Shown in pieces: positions 11,098 through 22,387 of a DNA stretch of 64,000 nucleotides (position 1 is the first letter of the stretch; every line of letters begins with the position of its first letter). The DNA is taken from assembly GCA_029876055.1 (NCBI GenBank), contig CM056877.1, positions 558,001 through 622,000 on the forward strand, in the 5' to 3' direction. The stretch comes from Madurella fahalii. Taxonomy: Eukaryota; Ascomycota; Sordariomycetes; Sordariales. Below the pieces are notes generated by a model that worked only from the letters and a program-made list of their open reading frames with translations, was not told the DNA's origin and searched no databases. The position numbers and the translations under genes were made by a program.

Positions 11098-12363
11098 TCA
11101 TGCACCGTCTTTCTTTTTCAGCGGCCCGTCCAGCAACCACTCTCCAATCAACTTGATCACCTTATCCCTCTTCATCCACGCATCCTCCAACAGCACCCGA
11201 TCCTTCGTCAACCCTGCGATATTGTCCTGATCAAACCCGTGAATCGTATCCGGCACGAGCCACCACTTGTACCTCCGCCCATCGGGCGTCTCCTCTTCCC
11301 ACGAGAACCTGTCGTCCCCCTCGGTAATCAGCTCCCCCTTGCCCGCCGTCCCTTCCTGCCCAATCACCTCCTCCAGGCCCGGCACTCGCCTCCCGGCAAG
11401 CTTGCACATCATCCGCTGGGCCTCGGGGGCCAGCAGGTCCATCTCGCACGCGATGGTGAAGATGTTGGGCGGCAGGGCGTCCGGGTCGGCGTAGAAGGGG
11501 CTCAGGAGGGGGTGGTCGCGACGCAGGCCGGGGGGCAGGTAGGCCCAGTTGAAGATGGGGTTCATGGCGAGGAGGAAGTCGCGCTCGCGGGCGCGGAAGC
11601 CGCCCAGCGCCGGCTTGTACCGCCGCGCCCGCGCCTTGCCCGCCTCGCCCGCCACAAAGTCCACCACCGGGTACAGCGGCACCGCTGCCGCCACCCGCCC
11701 CCGCACCCCGGCCCGCTGCGCCGCCGCCAGCGCCAGGTTCCCCCCCGCCGAAAACCCCCCCACCGCCACCCGCCGCGCGTCCACCGGCAGCGACGCGTCC
11801 GCCAGCACTAGCGGGATGAGCACTTCGAGCTCCTCGATCGCCCCCGGGAACGGCGACCCCGGTGCCTTGGAGTAGTTGAGCGCCACCACGAGGAAGTTGT
11901 GCGTGCGCGCGAACGCGCGGTTCCACGTGTCGTTATAGTGCGGCGTGCCCACCGTGAAGCCGCCGCCGTGGAGGGTCAGGAGTGTCGGGAGCTTTTTTCC
12001 GGAGGAGGAGGAGTAGGAAGGCGGGAAGAAGATGCTGGCGCACAGAAAAGTGTTGGTTAGTTAATCTGGAATAGTCACTAACTAGTCAGAGTCTCTCGAC
12101 TGAACTCACCGGATGGGAAGGGATTTGAGCGCTGGGTAGGTCTTGACGAGGTCGGGCTCGTTGTCGGCAGGCCCCATGAAATACTTCTTTGATTCTTGGA
12201 AGAAGATAATCAGTCGTATCAACCTTGCCCACGCGTAGGCCAGGAAGCCCAATTTGATGCGCTGGCCGAGAGGGAGTCGTTTGACTACCATCCCCACGGC
12301 ATCACCGCCACCGGCAGTGTCCAGGGCCGACGGCGCCGTCGTTGCGGCTACTATGTCTGCCAT
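11098..12363 (-). CDS. Alpha/beta hydrolase (hormone-sensitive-lipase-like esterase)
   Basis: Two exons, 12363..12110 and 12034..11098, joined over a 75-nt intron (donor GTGAGT, branch CTAAC, acceptor GCCAG), give 396 residues. The oxyanion-hole motif HGGGF starts at about residue 107, the nucleophile elbow GFSAGG carries Ser180, and the C-terminal catalytic His is in TIHGF at about residue 350. HGGG plus GxSxG identifies the HSL/arylacetamide-deacetylase (alpha/beta-hydrolase 3) group. Such enzymes hydrolyse short acyl esters; in fungi some act in detoxification or secondary metabolism. The substrate cannot be read from the sequence. An upstream in-frame ATG at 12447 exists, but MADIVAATTAPS at 12363 fits better. 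An N-terminal segment rich in hydrophobic residues (LGFLAYAWARLIRLIIFF) may anchor it to a membrane. Confidence 0.9.
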
Positions 12364-13151
12364 TCTGCTTCCTCTTATCGGGCGCTTTCCAGTTGTGAAA
12401 GACGAGGTTAATGAGCCTGAGGAGAGAAGAGTGAACCGGCCTTGCACGTGTTAAATAGTACGGTGTAGTTGGCATGTGCCAGGGGCCTCGACTGATGCGG
12501 CTTCGATTTGACGCGCCATCACCATGATTCACGATTTTAGCGTCACCGGGCCGTGCGGGGGGCAAACCCCTAACGGAAGCTTAGCGGTTTCGAGGATACT
12601 GTTCACGGGAAAATGAACCAGGGGTCGTGGCCCGCCGAGGCATCCCGTGTGTGCAGGGCCATGCTCGTATTTCCCCCGGCAGCGCCGTTAAGCGGGCAGG
12701 GCGCGGAGTTCAGGCTGGTGATTCATTATGGTTCTGTGGCAGGCCCGGCTATGACGGCAGCGGGCGGCCCCGTTTGGTGGAACCAATGCGCGTCGCCGTG
12801 TCCCGCCGTTTCACAGGCTGCAAGCAGGCAATCAGGTACTGTACAGTACTGTACTACGTGTACAAGAGCCCTCTGGAACAGGCAACTCTAGCGCGCGCCA
12901 GCAGTGGCCAGTGGCCGGAGACTGTGGGGTGGCGGTGATGTCATCGATGGGGGAACAACCACCACAATCTTGAATTGCTGCCGCAATCAATGTGTACTGC
13001 CACCTTCAGGTATCTGGGCACATCGTATAGTTGTTTACTTTTTCTTTTCCAAACTCGCTCTTCATCATCGAGGACACTCATTCCTCATTGCCACACATTG
13101 CCAAGTCTCTAGCTTCGTTACTGGACCCGTCTACCGTCTTCACTCTTCACC
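12364..13151. promoter_or_regulatory. Divergent promoter region with a 14-bp palindrome
   Basis: This region separates the minus-strand hydrolase and the plus-strand small mitochondrial gene and should serve both. It contains a perfect palindrome GTACTGTACAGTAC at 12836..12849 within a longer GTAC-rich run. No factor is assigned. Confidence 0.45.
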
Positions 13152-13622
13152 ATGAATCGGCTCTCGGTGCTCGCCTCTGCATGCCGGGGCCCCTCCCGCG
13201 CGGCAGTCTCCCTACGGGCATCGGCGATAACCTCAGCACGCGCATACAACACATCGTCATCCCCCAAATCGGCCGAGGAGCCGAGCGCGACGAGCGGCGG
13301 ATCGCGCAGCAAAGAGGCCGTCGAGACGGGCTCCAGCCCGACGGCCGGCGTGATACCGGATCCGCTGGCGGAGGGGGATATGCGCGGGCGGACCGGCGGC
13401 GGCAAACCGCTCGAGAGCTCGCGAAGCGCGCCGCCGCAGCCAAAGATCAGCAACTCCAGCGTCCCCGGCGAGCGCCCCAAGCTGACCGAGGAGCAAAAGG
13501 CCGAGGTGGACGCCCACAACCGCGATTTCGAGAGCAAGCACGGCAGGGCCGAGAAGGCCGACGACGACAAGGTGGATAAGGCATTCTGGAGCGGGAAGGG
13601 TTCGAGGTACAACAACGACTGA
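13152..13622 (+). CDS. Small probable mitochondrial protein
   Basis: Intronless 156-residue ORF with context CACCATGAAT. The N-terminus (about residues 1-32) is rich in Arg, Ser and Ala, lacks acidic residues and ends near ARAYNTSSS, which is what a mitochondrial matrix presequence looks like. The mature part is polar and probably disordered, with a charged C-terminal block (KLTEEQKAEVDAHNRDFE ... DKAFWSGKGSRYNND). The clean frame, the presequence and the conserved-looking C-terminus argue for a real gene. I do not recognise the family; it does not carry the motifs of the SDHAF4 or ATPase-inhibitor families that came to mind. It shares a promoter interval with the upstream esterase. Confidence 0.72.
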   Translation: MNRLSVLASACRGPSRAAVSLRASAITSARAYNTSSSPKSAEEPSATSGGSRSKEAVETGSSPTAGVIPDPLAEGDMRGRTGGGKPLESSRSAPPQPKISNSSVPGERPKLTEEQKAEVDAHNRDFESKHGRAEKADDDKVDKAFWSGKGSRYNND

Positions 13623-15082
13623 TTGGGAGGTGCCATATGTATCATTTTTGTGAAAAATCGTTACTCTGGGCTGTGTGCCCTAATTAGTGTCATGAATCCC
13701 CTTTAGCTTGTCCGCCCGCACCTCCTCAGCAATTCCGTGGAGGGAGTGTGTGTTATTTCAACGGAGTGTTGTATTACCGATAGTTCTGTAATTGTGTGAT
13801 ATTTGGGAAATTGGCAGGATACAGACTGCTCCTAACCGACAGTCAGGTAGTTGTTTCATTCTGCTCTTCGGATATCCTGTTTCTAGGAAGCTCGGATTTT
13901 TAGCACTTCTTTCGTATGATTATAAACGCAAACCACCAGACCCTAGCCATCTCATTCCGACCTCTGTCCGGCGGGCATCACAACTCTCAGATTCTCAGTC
14001 ACAGCTTTGGCTTGGGCAACATACTCAAAAACGGAGACACACTCCTCCACCTGGCCGCGGTAATCCCAATCCTCAAATTCATAGCCATCTCCTACATCTG
14101 GGGTTCACAACCATCCAGGCCAAGGAACGTCAGGACAGGATCTAGGCCCTCTTGGGCACGATATGAGAAGAGAACCGTCGGAGGACACTGGTCGTCTACT
14201 TGTCCAACACGACAGTCACCAAACTAAAGGGCGCCCAGTTGCCCGGCTTCCCACGTTAAGGGAGAGCTCCCCACCTAGGCGTCCGACTGGACCGCCAAGA
14301 ATGATCCCCTCGATTGGAGGCGTGTTTTTCGGCAAAGGCAGCGATACACGGCCGCGAAGGAACGCGAGCAAAGGCGCTAACTGGCAAAATATGGGCTCCA
14401 AAGTGCCGGGTTGAGGATGCCCTTTATGAACAACTCGTACTGTCGCTGATGGGGATTAGGCTTGCGCGTGTTGAAACGGCCGGGCGGGATTTCAACGCGG
14501 CTCCCGGCTCGCCCGGTTAACCCTGCGGATGCTGAGATTAGCTGTTTGATGCAGCGATATGGCGAAGGAGAGCGGCGGCTTAGAGAGTGCCGCGCTTGAC
14601 GACATCTGGTGAGTTCCTGTGGCGGACTTCGGCACTTGGTAAGCGAGTAGATGCCGAATGCCTCGCCAGACTTATTCATGGTATTGATGTTCTAATGGGA
14701 AAGCTACCTGCTCCTCCTGAATTTGAGAATGATTAGTACTGCGAGAAGAGAATCGTTGTCGGCGAAAGAATTGCAGTACTAGCCGGGAGTCATGTGCGCT
14801 TCCTCCTCAATGAAAAGATGGGTACTTGTACACCACCGAGGTATCCTGCTTTGGGCCCCGCCTTTCCCTATGGGTTGATGGACGGTGAGGGGGTTACGGA
14901 TGGTACTTCATTCAGCGAGATCGAGCTCAGCTAGCCCTTTGCATTGCACCAGGGATAACACCCTGAGCGCCAGTCTGTATACTAGGTGCTACAAGTTGAT
15001 CAAAGAGTCCGCTCTCGGTTATCAATGTTGTCGTACCCCAGTGGATCTAGTTAAGCGTCAATGAAAGTTCCATATACTTATA
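13623..15082. other. Gene-poor interval with a possible HET-domain remnant
   Basis: No intact gene was found. Short open stretches at 13.9-14.5 kb change frame often, and one carries a motif typical of heterokaryon-incompatibility domains (listed separately). The right end holds the 3' side of the amidase gene. Confidence 0.5.
13916..14140 (+). pseudogene. Possible fragment of a HET (heterokaryon incompatibility) domain gene
   Basis: The frame from 13916 reads GNILKNGDTLLHLAAV and then FIAISYIWGSQPSRPRN. The run I/V-A-[IL]-S-Y-[VI]-W-G is the most recognisable motif of the fungal HET domain. Nothing convincing follows in the same frame, and I found no intron that extends it. It is therefore at best a short relic, and the single motif could be chance. 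Confidence 0.3.
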
Positions 15083-17318
15083 TCAGTTTGACTCCTTGGC
15101 CATCCAAGGAAGAAATAAAGACGTTGGCACAGATATTAAAGTCACGACCCACTTCTTGCGATATGTCTCCAGTGCGGAAGTGACAATACCAGCTATAGCA
15201 AGGATCTTCTCTTCTTCGAATTTCCGCGCAACTAGCTGCAGACCGACCGGCGCGCCGTGATAGATCTCGGGATCATCTAATTAGAGTTATCATTAAACAT
15301 ACGTCAGAGTCCCTCTTAGCATGCGCATTATACGATTGGAAGAAGGAACTGGGAAGATACAGGCCTGCCAGTTTAGCATATCATCGGGGCTTAACGGCTC
15401 GTAAGAGTCGTCGACGAGGTCGATATGCTTGTCTGCCTTCGTGACCGGGATGACTGCCGCACTGTAGTTCATCAAGTTAATAGCCTCGGAATACGCTATC
15501 GGACACGTGATATTAGCACCATCTCTTCGGCTAGTCGGGGAGTTGGAGAGAGGGACACGGCAATCCCTGTGCGTACCAGTGTGATAATATTTCCCAGGAA
15601 TTACTGCCGCGTGTGGTGCTACTGGCATGATAACTGCGTCCACAATTTGGCCATCCCCTGCGGCCGTCGAGTTCCAGTAATCCGAATAGGCGGAATCATA
15701 CTCGAGACCCTCGAGGGTCAGGTCCTGGTACTCTAAAAGAGGGATGGGTGACTTCAGCTCGAACGTTTTCTGAAGATCCGGGATCAGAGGCTCTCCTGAG
15801 AGGCCTAGATGGTTGTGAATATCATGGGCGCCGTCGGCCAGGAGGAACGAGATCTACGTTCGTAGATTTCCGGTGTTAGCTATGGACAGACGTCGGTCAC
15901 TCGCAGGGCAAGGCCTGGAGATTGAGTTCCTGCTTACATGGACTCGCCTAGCAGTCGCATGCAGAGGCGGTTCCCAGTCAACGACCTAGTAAGTACCCGA
16001 GTAGTAATTAGTAAAAACTTCGATCATGGGGGTGGTTGTCGTCCTATTGCCTTATGTCCGGCCTGTCTCAACGCATCCACAACTTCATGTAAACCTCTCA
16101 CAATGGGCGGGTGTGGGCCCACGGCGCGGTCAGACCTAAAGCGCGCCTGCGTCAGCCTTGTTTGTGTACTTCAGAGACTTCGGGTAGTTACGCATACCAC
16201 AAGACGCCTAGTTTCAACGGCAGCTCCGAGGGCGTTGCAACTCCATCGCTGCTAGCGCGACGTCGGTACCTGTCGACAATCTCTTGACGAAACGGTATAG
16301 GTACCACGGCTGGATCTCGCTCCCATGGACGCGTGGAGAGGACGGATTCCAAAGCTAGTCCCAACCCCCCAAGTGAGGTACTGAGAAAGCCAACAGTTGA
16401 GCGGTATGTATTCTGGCCCGGGTTGGTGTTTGCCACGCCACGGTAAGATAAGCGCTCCGGGGTCGGCTTGAGGGAGAAGATGCCAGTGAACGCGGCCGGG
16501 ATACGGACAGAGCCGCCAATATCAGTGCCGACGCCGAGAGTACTACCCCGAAGGGCTTGTAGAGCTCCCTCACCCCCGGATGAGCCGCCACAAGACAAAT
16601 TCTGATTGTGGGGGTTTAGGGTCTGACCAATGATGTTGTTCTTGGTTTCTCCGAATAGTAGCGTCTGCGGCAGGCTTGTCTTGCAGAAGAGCACGGCGCC
16701 AAGGGAAAGAAGCTCAGTCGTGATTTGGCTTTCGACCTGGTGCACTTGACTCGGGTCCTTGATGCCCAGATTACTGCCGATCCATCCAACGTAGCCCATG
16801 GTAGTGTCAACGCCCTTGACGTGGAATTGATCCTTGAGGCTGATTGGGAGTCCATGAAGAGGCCCAACAGTCCCCCCGTTAGCTGCGTAGAAGGCGTCAA
16901 GTTCCCTGGCGCGCGCCAATGCTTGGTCGAAAAAGATTTCGTGGAGACAATTGTTCTAATCAGTTAGGGCAGACACGCGTTAGGAGGGTTACTAGAAAGT
17001 AAGGTGGAGGTACTAGGTACATAGACTTACGATCTGATGGGCAACGGCGGCGGTTCTGCAAAACGCAGTCGTGACTTGTACGGCACTAAGCTTTCCCTCC
17101 TTTATCGCGTGGACTAGATCGACGCTCTCCATTGCTGTAATCGATATGTCATCAGCTGTGAGGAATTGCTGAATGAATTGTCCTGTGAGATCGCGCTGAT
17201 GCTTGGCTTTGGCAAGTTCTGCCGGAGTCAGTCTCCATGCCTCGGGGATTTTGTCGAGCGTGCTTGCGCGCTTCGCAGCGGCGAGGTCTTCCCACGATGC
17301 AGTTTTCGGCCTCCTCAT
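15083..17318 (-). CDS. Amidase (amidase-signature family), seven exons
   Basis: Exons 17318..17031, 16955..16192, 16135..16051, 15985..15938, 15853..15577, 15495..15361 and 15276..15083 join in phase to 596 residues. The amidase-signature catalytic triad Lys-cisSer-Ser is visible: Lys137 in PISLKDQF, Ser221 in CGGSSGGEGAL and the nucleophile Ser245 in TDIGGSVRIP, 24 residues apart as expected. The C-terminal part has AVIMPVAPHAA and YDPEIYHGAPVGLQL, both usual for fungal members. The enzyme hydrolyses carboxamides; fungal relatives include acetamidase-type enzymes, but the substrate is not determined. No signal peptide, so probably cytosolic. Intron 3 (16050..15986) begins GC, not GT, with branch ACTAAT and acceptor CTAG; the other introns are canonical. 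All frames close exactly, which supports an intact gene. Confidence 0.9.
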
Positions 17319-18661
17319 CTTGACAAACGGTGCTCACAGCGCCCGAAACAGAAAAACAGAGGAATCGAGTGGGTGTGCTATGAAGTTGTGTCGACATGCC
17401 TTCCCCGCTTTCGAGCTACCGTGCCACAGAACCATTCAATCGTGACAAACGTGACGGACATGGCACAGTGCCCAAATACTGTGCCACCCATTCAGGAGCC
17501 ATATACTACTACATTTGCGCAGGTCAGAAGATAATGTTAGAACCTTGGAATGGTGGGAGATCGGTAATCTTAGAACCATCTTGCATCTAGGCGGTGTGAG
17601 ACGGAGAGAAGCCAACTTCTGCGCCTTCTCGATGTCACGCTGGGACGCGCCCGAGCCGTAGATCCCCCGAATGTCTCGTGGCTGAGGTCCTGTCACCCTC
17701 AAAGGTAGCACGCCCGAGGCCAAGTATGCCCGCATTAATCTCGGACACTGGGCCTAGAGGGGCTTGCTTAACAGCGATACCTATTGTGTTTTCACCCCGC
17801 GTACTCCCGCTCATCGGACAAAGTTTTTGTAAAAATGCGCACCTCAAGTACATCGGCAACACCAGGGCGCTAGGATCTCGAATCGTCGCTGCTATCATTG
17901 AAAATCGCTTTCTCCTTCATCGTCCTCGTTGACTAGATCGGTGTTGGGAAGAATACACAACGCCGGCTTTGGGTACCGCAGGAGTGATGCTGGCACTTCG
18001 AAGGTCTTGATCTTGTTTCTTTGCATCATAGACACCGTTTCGCTCTACACTGACACCATGTTGATCGGATAATTCATATCCAAGGCCCCAAGCCGATAGC
18101 AAAAAATATTGAACTATGCTCAGACAGTCTACTGAACATTAAACCCATCAGTTCAATGTGGTTCATCATAGGTGGTGCAGTTAAATTTTTAGGTATAATT
18201 AGCATCTAGACCTAATTGGAGGGGCTCGCCGAGTGGTGAGAGAGATCTGATAGGGCAAACACGTAGCCTAGCTTTATCATTTATGAGACTTTGGTTCATA
18301 TATTTTCGAACGTGGGTATGATTTGGCCATCACCAACCACCAATCGCGCCCATGAGAGCCTTAGTACTGCAGGCAAGCAACCTGAGGTCAAGTTTCGCTT
18401 CTCTACGACCGATTCAGGTCCCGTACCCGCTAGGATCCCGGGTATGTTGATTGAAAGTCTAGCTCATGCAATACAACCTTGGCAGACTCTCGGGCGGAGA
18501 GAACTAACAGTATTGGGATTGGCAGCCTGAAAATTGCTAGAGCCTACACAAGCTAGCTGCAGCCTGCGCCACCCTATATCTTGGGCCGCTCCCACTCTGT
18601 TTCATACCCAAGGTTGGTAGTGAGTAGCCCCTCCTCGGCAACCATCATCCAAACGACAGCT
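17319..18661. other. AT-richer intergenic interval
   Basis: No supported gene. The amidase promoter should lie just right of 17318. Around 18.1-18.3 kb the base composition is markedly more AT-rich than the flanking genes. A minus-strand frame at 17635..17898 looks coding-like but has no recognised motif or splice partner. Confidence 0.45.
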
Positions 18662-20784
18662 ATGGTGCATCAAGCCCTTCTCAGCGAAGACAGTAGACGC
18701 TATTATGGCACAGCAAGCGACCTTTTCGAACAGGGCGATCACGATCATGAACGAACTGGGAGTAGTGACGGGCATGTGCCGGTATCCGAGCCAGGCCCCG
18801 AAATAGTCACCGCACTCGTTTCTCGGCCTGGCGCCTCGAGTGCCTTGCTCTATTTGTTTTCATCGTGTCGATGACGGCGGCGGCGGCAGTATTGGCAATG
18901 CATGACGAGAAACCCCTGAGTGAATGGAAGTTTGCTGCTTCTATCAACACGGTTATTTCGGTATTGGGCGTAGTATCCAGAGCCGCCTTGGTCTTTGCTG
19001 TCAGCTCGTCTCTGGGGCAGCACAAGTGGAATTGGTTCCGGGAGAGACACGACGAGCTGCGCGTATTTGTCAAGTTCGACGAGGCAAGTCGAGGTTTGTT
19101 GGGGAGTTTGAACTTGCATTTGTGGTCCAGGGTCAGGTAAGAGGCCTGTTCTGCCTTCACTGCCAGTCTGTGGACTAAGCTCCCGCTTTCCAGGAGCTGG
19201 GCAAGCCTTGGAGCGTTTGTCATCATCATATCCGTCCTAATCGATCCATTCCTCCAAGCGGCAGTCTCGCTTGAAGGCCCTGCCACTTCGCAAGTACCTA
19301 TGGCTCCTTCAGCACATCGGGTCGACCTTGGCCAGATATTGGATCACTTTTACACTCTGGATTCTACCGAGGACGGAATGCCCCTGCGAAGGTTTACTGT
19401 TCTCCCTGACTTTTGGAATCATCAGCGCACTCTACGATGGTCTCTTTACGGGTAAGGTATCGGGGACCGATCCATTCGACAAAATGCCGAATAAGCAGAC
19501 GGTCCGTTTCGTGTACGAGACAGGCAACTGTTCATGGCCTATCTTCACAACAGCAGCAGTATGAAGTAAATGCAATGATATTCCCCGGGCAAAGATTACC
19601 AGAAGGACCGGTCTCACCGACAGCTACAAGGAAGGAACCGACCAGTATCACCCTGTTAATGTGCGCAAAGTTATAAAGCAGACTTACACCAGTTACGATG
19701 TATCCTATGGGCATATCCGACAGTTTGACGGCGAGTTCCGTTTGCCCTACACCGACGTCCTACTCACTACGTTCGTCAACACCGACTACTCCAAGTCGGT
19801 AACGTTCCAGGGTGACAATACTACCTTTACTACCTTCCTCATCATGCACGCCTCACGAGACTTTCTCAACGGCAGCGTTCTTTGGGAAAACTCCTGGCCA
19901 ACCGCTACCGAGTGTGGGTTCTACTTCTGTGCTAAGGCGTATGAGTCGTCCGCCACCAACGGCGTCCTCACCGAGAGAGAACTCGGCACCTGGGCTGTCC
20001 GCGAACCGCGTTCCTGGTCGGCGCCAGACGTCTATCAGACGGAAGAATGGCGGACACGGCCCGAACGCCAACAACGCTGGAACGGGGAGCACCCAACCAT
20101 GGATCACACCGAAGAGCGCCTATTCCGGAGCGACCTGCAGCTCATCATCCCCCCGGAGACCTGGACCACCCCTGACACTGGCAGCCACGTGAAGAACCGG
20201 TTTAATATTACTCAAACCACCGTCATGGGCCCCCAGATCGCCATCAACGATCTCTTCATCGGCGCCGGCCCCGTCCGCAGCGTCGAGGAGCACGAGATGG
20301 TCCACCGCGATTTTGTCGTCTACCCTATCGTTGATCCGGCCGCCAGCAGGCCCATTGCCAATATTTGTGGAACGCAATCGGCAACCTGACAGCCGCCTTT
20401 GACAGGGTTGCGCAGTGGCTGACGCTGGAGATACGAGACTCCTCGGCCGACGACTGGAGCTCAAACCATGGTGAACACGGCATTGCATTCAGCAAGGAGC
20501 TGCAGATCCGCGTGCGTTGGGGATTCTTCTCAGTGATCGTGGCTACGGTGGCGCTCGGGTGGGGGTATGTGATCGGGGTGTTGGTTAACACACACCGTCT
20601 GGGGCTGCCGGCGTGGAAGACGAGCGTATATTCGACGCTGGCGTTTGCGCCGGATGGTGCTGTGCGGGCGCTGCTGCGGGATGCGTATAAGAGAGAAGGT
20701 GAAAGGCGATCAGGGGCGGTAAGGAAGGTGAGGGAGAAGTTGAGGATGGAGTTGCAGGAGACGGAGGGTGGCTTCATATTCTAG
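18662..20784 (+). pseudogene. DUF3176 membrane protein gene, decayed
   Basis: Segments match the architecture of fungal DUF3176 proteins in order: WRLECLALFVFIVSM (first membrane helix), DEKPLSEWKFAASINTVISVL, then KWNWF ... DEASRGLLGSL. An intron follows at 19137..19193 (GTAAGA..CCAG), then SWASLGAFVIIISVLIDPF, ISALYDGLF, TGNCSWP and a long extracellular-type region, ending with the membrane helix FFSVIVATVALGWGYVIGV. Four breaks interrupt it: a frame change near 18790-18830, a +1 shift at the T run 19411-19414, an in-frame TGA at 19562..19564 exactly where the family has Cys (V-C-S-K-C), and a frame change near 20350-20365. Short introns do not explain the last three. The role of DUF3176 is unknown. 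The start at 18662 is provisional. Confidence 0.75.
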
Positions 20785-22150
20785 CAGAGGTAGTACCTCT
20801 GCCAGAGTTCTCCCTGGCAGAAGCAGTAATAACCTGATACCTTAATCTTATTCTTCTGGTAAGATAACAGAAGTTCTTCATTTCTGGTGATGCATCTTTA
20901 CTGCGGTTCCGATTGAAGGCGAAAAACTGAAAGTAAAGCAGCTGAGCAACTTTGATGACAAACCAAACAATGAACACAACTGCACCTACCCCCACATACG
21001 CATTCTGAACCGTTTATGGACAACACCCGGGCAACCGATCAAGCTAGGGTCTCCTGGGTTGATCTGCCAATTCTCACGACTCTCCGAAAGCTTCAGCTTT
21101 TTCTGTGTCGCCTCAGACTTCACGCTTACATTCAAACAACAACTTCCGTGAGCCCTGCAAAGTTGCTTTGTAGAAGTCAATCAAGCACCGTTCTTATCGA
21201 CCGAGCCTCCCGCCACGCCCGCCTTGGCTATGGCAGCGCGACAGAGTCTATTACTACTGCAGGCATTGCAAGGAGTGAAGGAGGGAAGGGAGCGCCTTCT
21301 GCGACGCGCTCTAGGAGTCTTTTGTTCTAGAGATTGGTTGAAGCACTAGTGTGAGTACTAGTTCCTAGTTTAGCATGATACTAAAAGGCTTTCCCATTCA
21401 CAGACACAATTCCAGCGCCTTACGGTTAGTAAACCGCACTAGACAGCATCAATGGCCGAAGGTAGGTATAAGCCCTATGAGAAATGCTGTTCGATTAGGT
21501 AGGTACCGCGACACTACTAGGCAGGATCATGATTGATTATGGGGCCAATTCCATCGATACTACCGATTGCCTGAGCGGTTAAGCCGAGGATCAGGGCAAC
21601 ATATCGGATGGATTCCAAGATGCCATGTTGGCTAGTTACTAACAGATCTCGCCAGTTCAGGAGGCATACAGGCACAGAGGGGACTTAGGCTGAGAGCCGG
21701 AGGTATTTCGGCATCGCACCAAAGTATGCAAAACGGGCCGTGTCGGAATCTACAACGAAAGGGAGATGGCCAGGGGCAGGGTTTTATGGGGACCACGTTG
21801 AAGCGAACGGTAGATTTCATTAGAATTTGGAAGAATGACAGACTACTAGTAGCCAAAGAACCCCCCAGAAACAACCGCAGAAACAAAAAATGAAAGGATA
21901 AACCGGACGAGGTTTGTTGTTTGCGCGCCGCTTAGACAGAAGTTCAAGTCCTTGCCCCAACTCTGCGCCTCAGATCTGTTTGCAACAAGACTCAACATCC
22001 GATCACCCGAAAAAAGGTGCGCTCTGTCCTTGTTTTTCTCGCCACAACAATCCCGTAGAAACCTTTAGCGACTTGACATGGTGCGTAGGCTTCCGTGCTC
22101 ACGAGTTACAGCAGAGAGCCTTGCGGGCGTCGACTTGATGGTGACTGCTC
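20785..22150. other. Gene-poor interval
   Basis: No supported gene. A tRNA-Ser/Leu-like A box near 21566 was checked and rejected. The right end is the 3' flank of the defensin-like gene. Confidence 0.5.
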
Positions 22151-22387
22151 TTAAGGGACGATGCAGCAGCACTTCTTGCTGGGCCAGCCGCAGCCCTCGC
22201 CCGTCATGTGGGAGAAGCCGCGGTCGTCGCAGTAGTCCTCGCACTTTCCGCCCCAGGTGGTGGAGCAGGAGCTGGGGTGGAAGCAGTTGTCGGCAGCGAT
22301 GGCCGCATCGTCACGAGCGGCCTGCTCGCCAGGGGCGGCCAGGACGGCAGCGATGGAGGTGATGAAGAAGAGGACGGCGGTCTTCAT
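22151..22387 (-). CDS. Secreted cysteine-rich defensin-like peptide (CS-alpha-beta pattern)
   Basis: Intronless 78-residue ORF. A clear signal peptide (residues 1-18, MKTAVLFFITSIAAVLAA) is followed by a short acidic pro-region (PGEQAARDDAAIAA) and a mature part of about 45 residues with eight cysteines. Spacing is C-x5-C-x7-C-x3-C-x12-C-x6-CCC. The CxxxC ... C ... CxC core is the signature of cysteine-stabilised alpha-beta defensins; plectasin-type fungal defensins have a comparable x6 spacing before CxC. The extra N-terminal Cys and the middle Cys of CCC would allow a fourth disulfide. Role inferred: antimicrobial or interaction peptide outside the cell. A TATA-like box lies about 120 bp upstream. 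It could instead be another small secreted Cys-rich effector-type protein. Confidence 0.8.
   Translation of the reverse strand: MKTAVLFFITSIAAVLAAPGEQAARDDAAIAADNCFHPSSCSTTWGGKCEDYCDDRGFSHMTGEGCGWPSKKCCCIVP

Noticed and set aside
17635..17898. 87-residue minus-strand frame near the amidase
   Set aside because: Sounds protein-like in part, but no family, start context or continuation was found.
21560..21660. tRNA-Ser/Leu-like start (TGCCTGAGCGGTTAAG)
   Set aside because: The D stem can form but there is no anticodon stem or B box downstream; at most a remnant.
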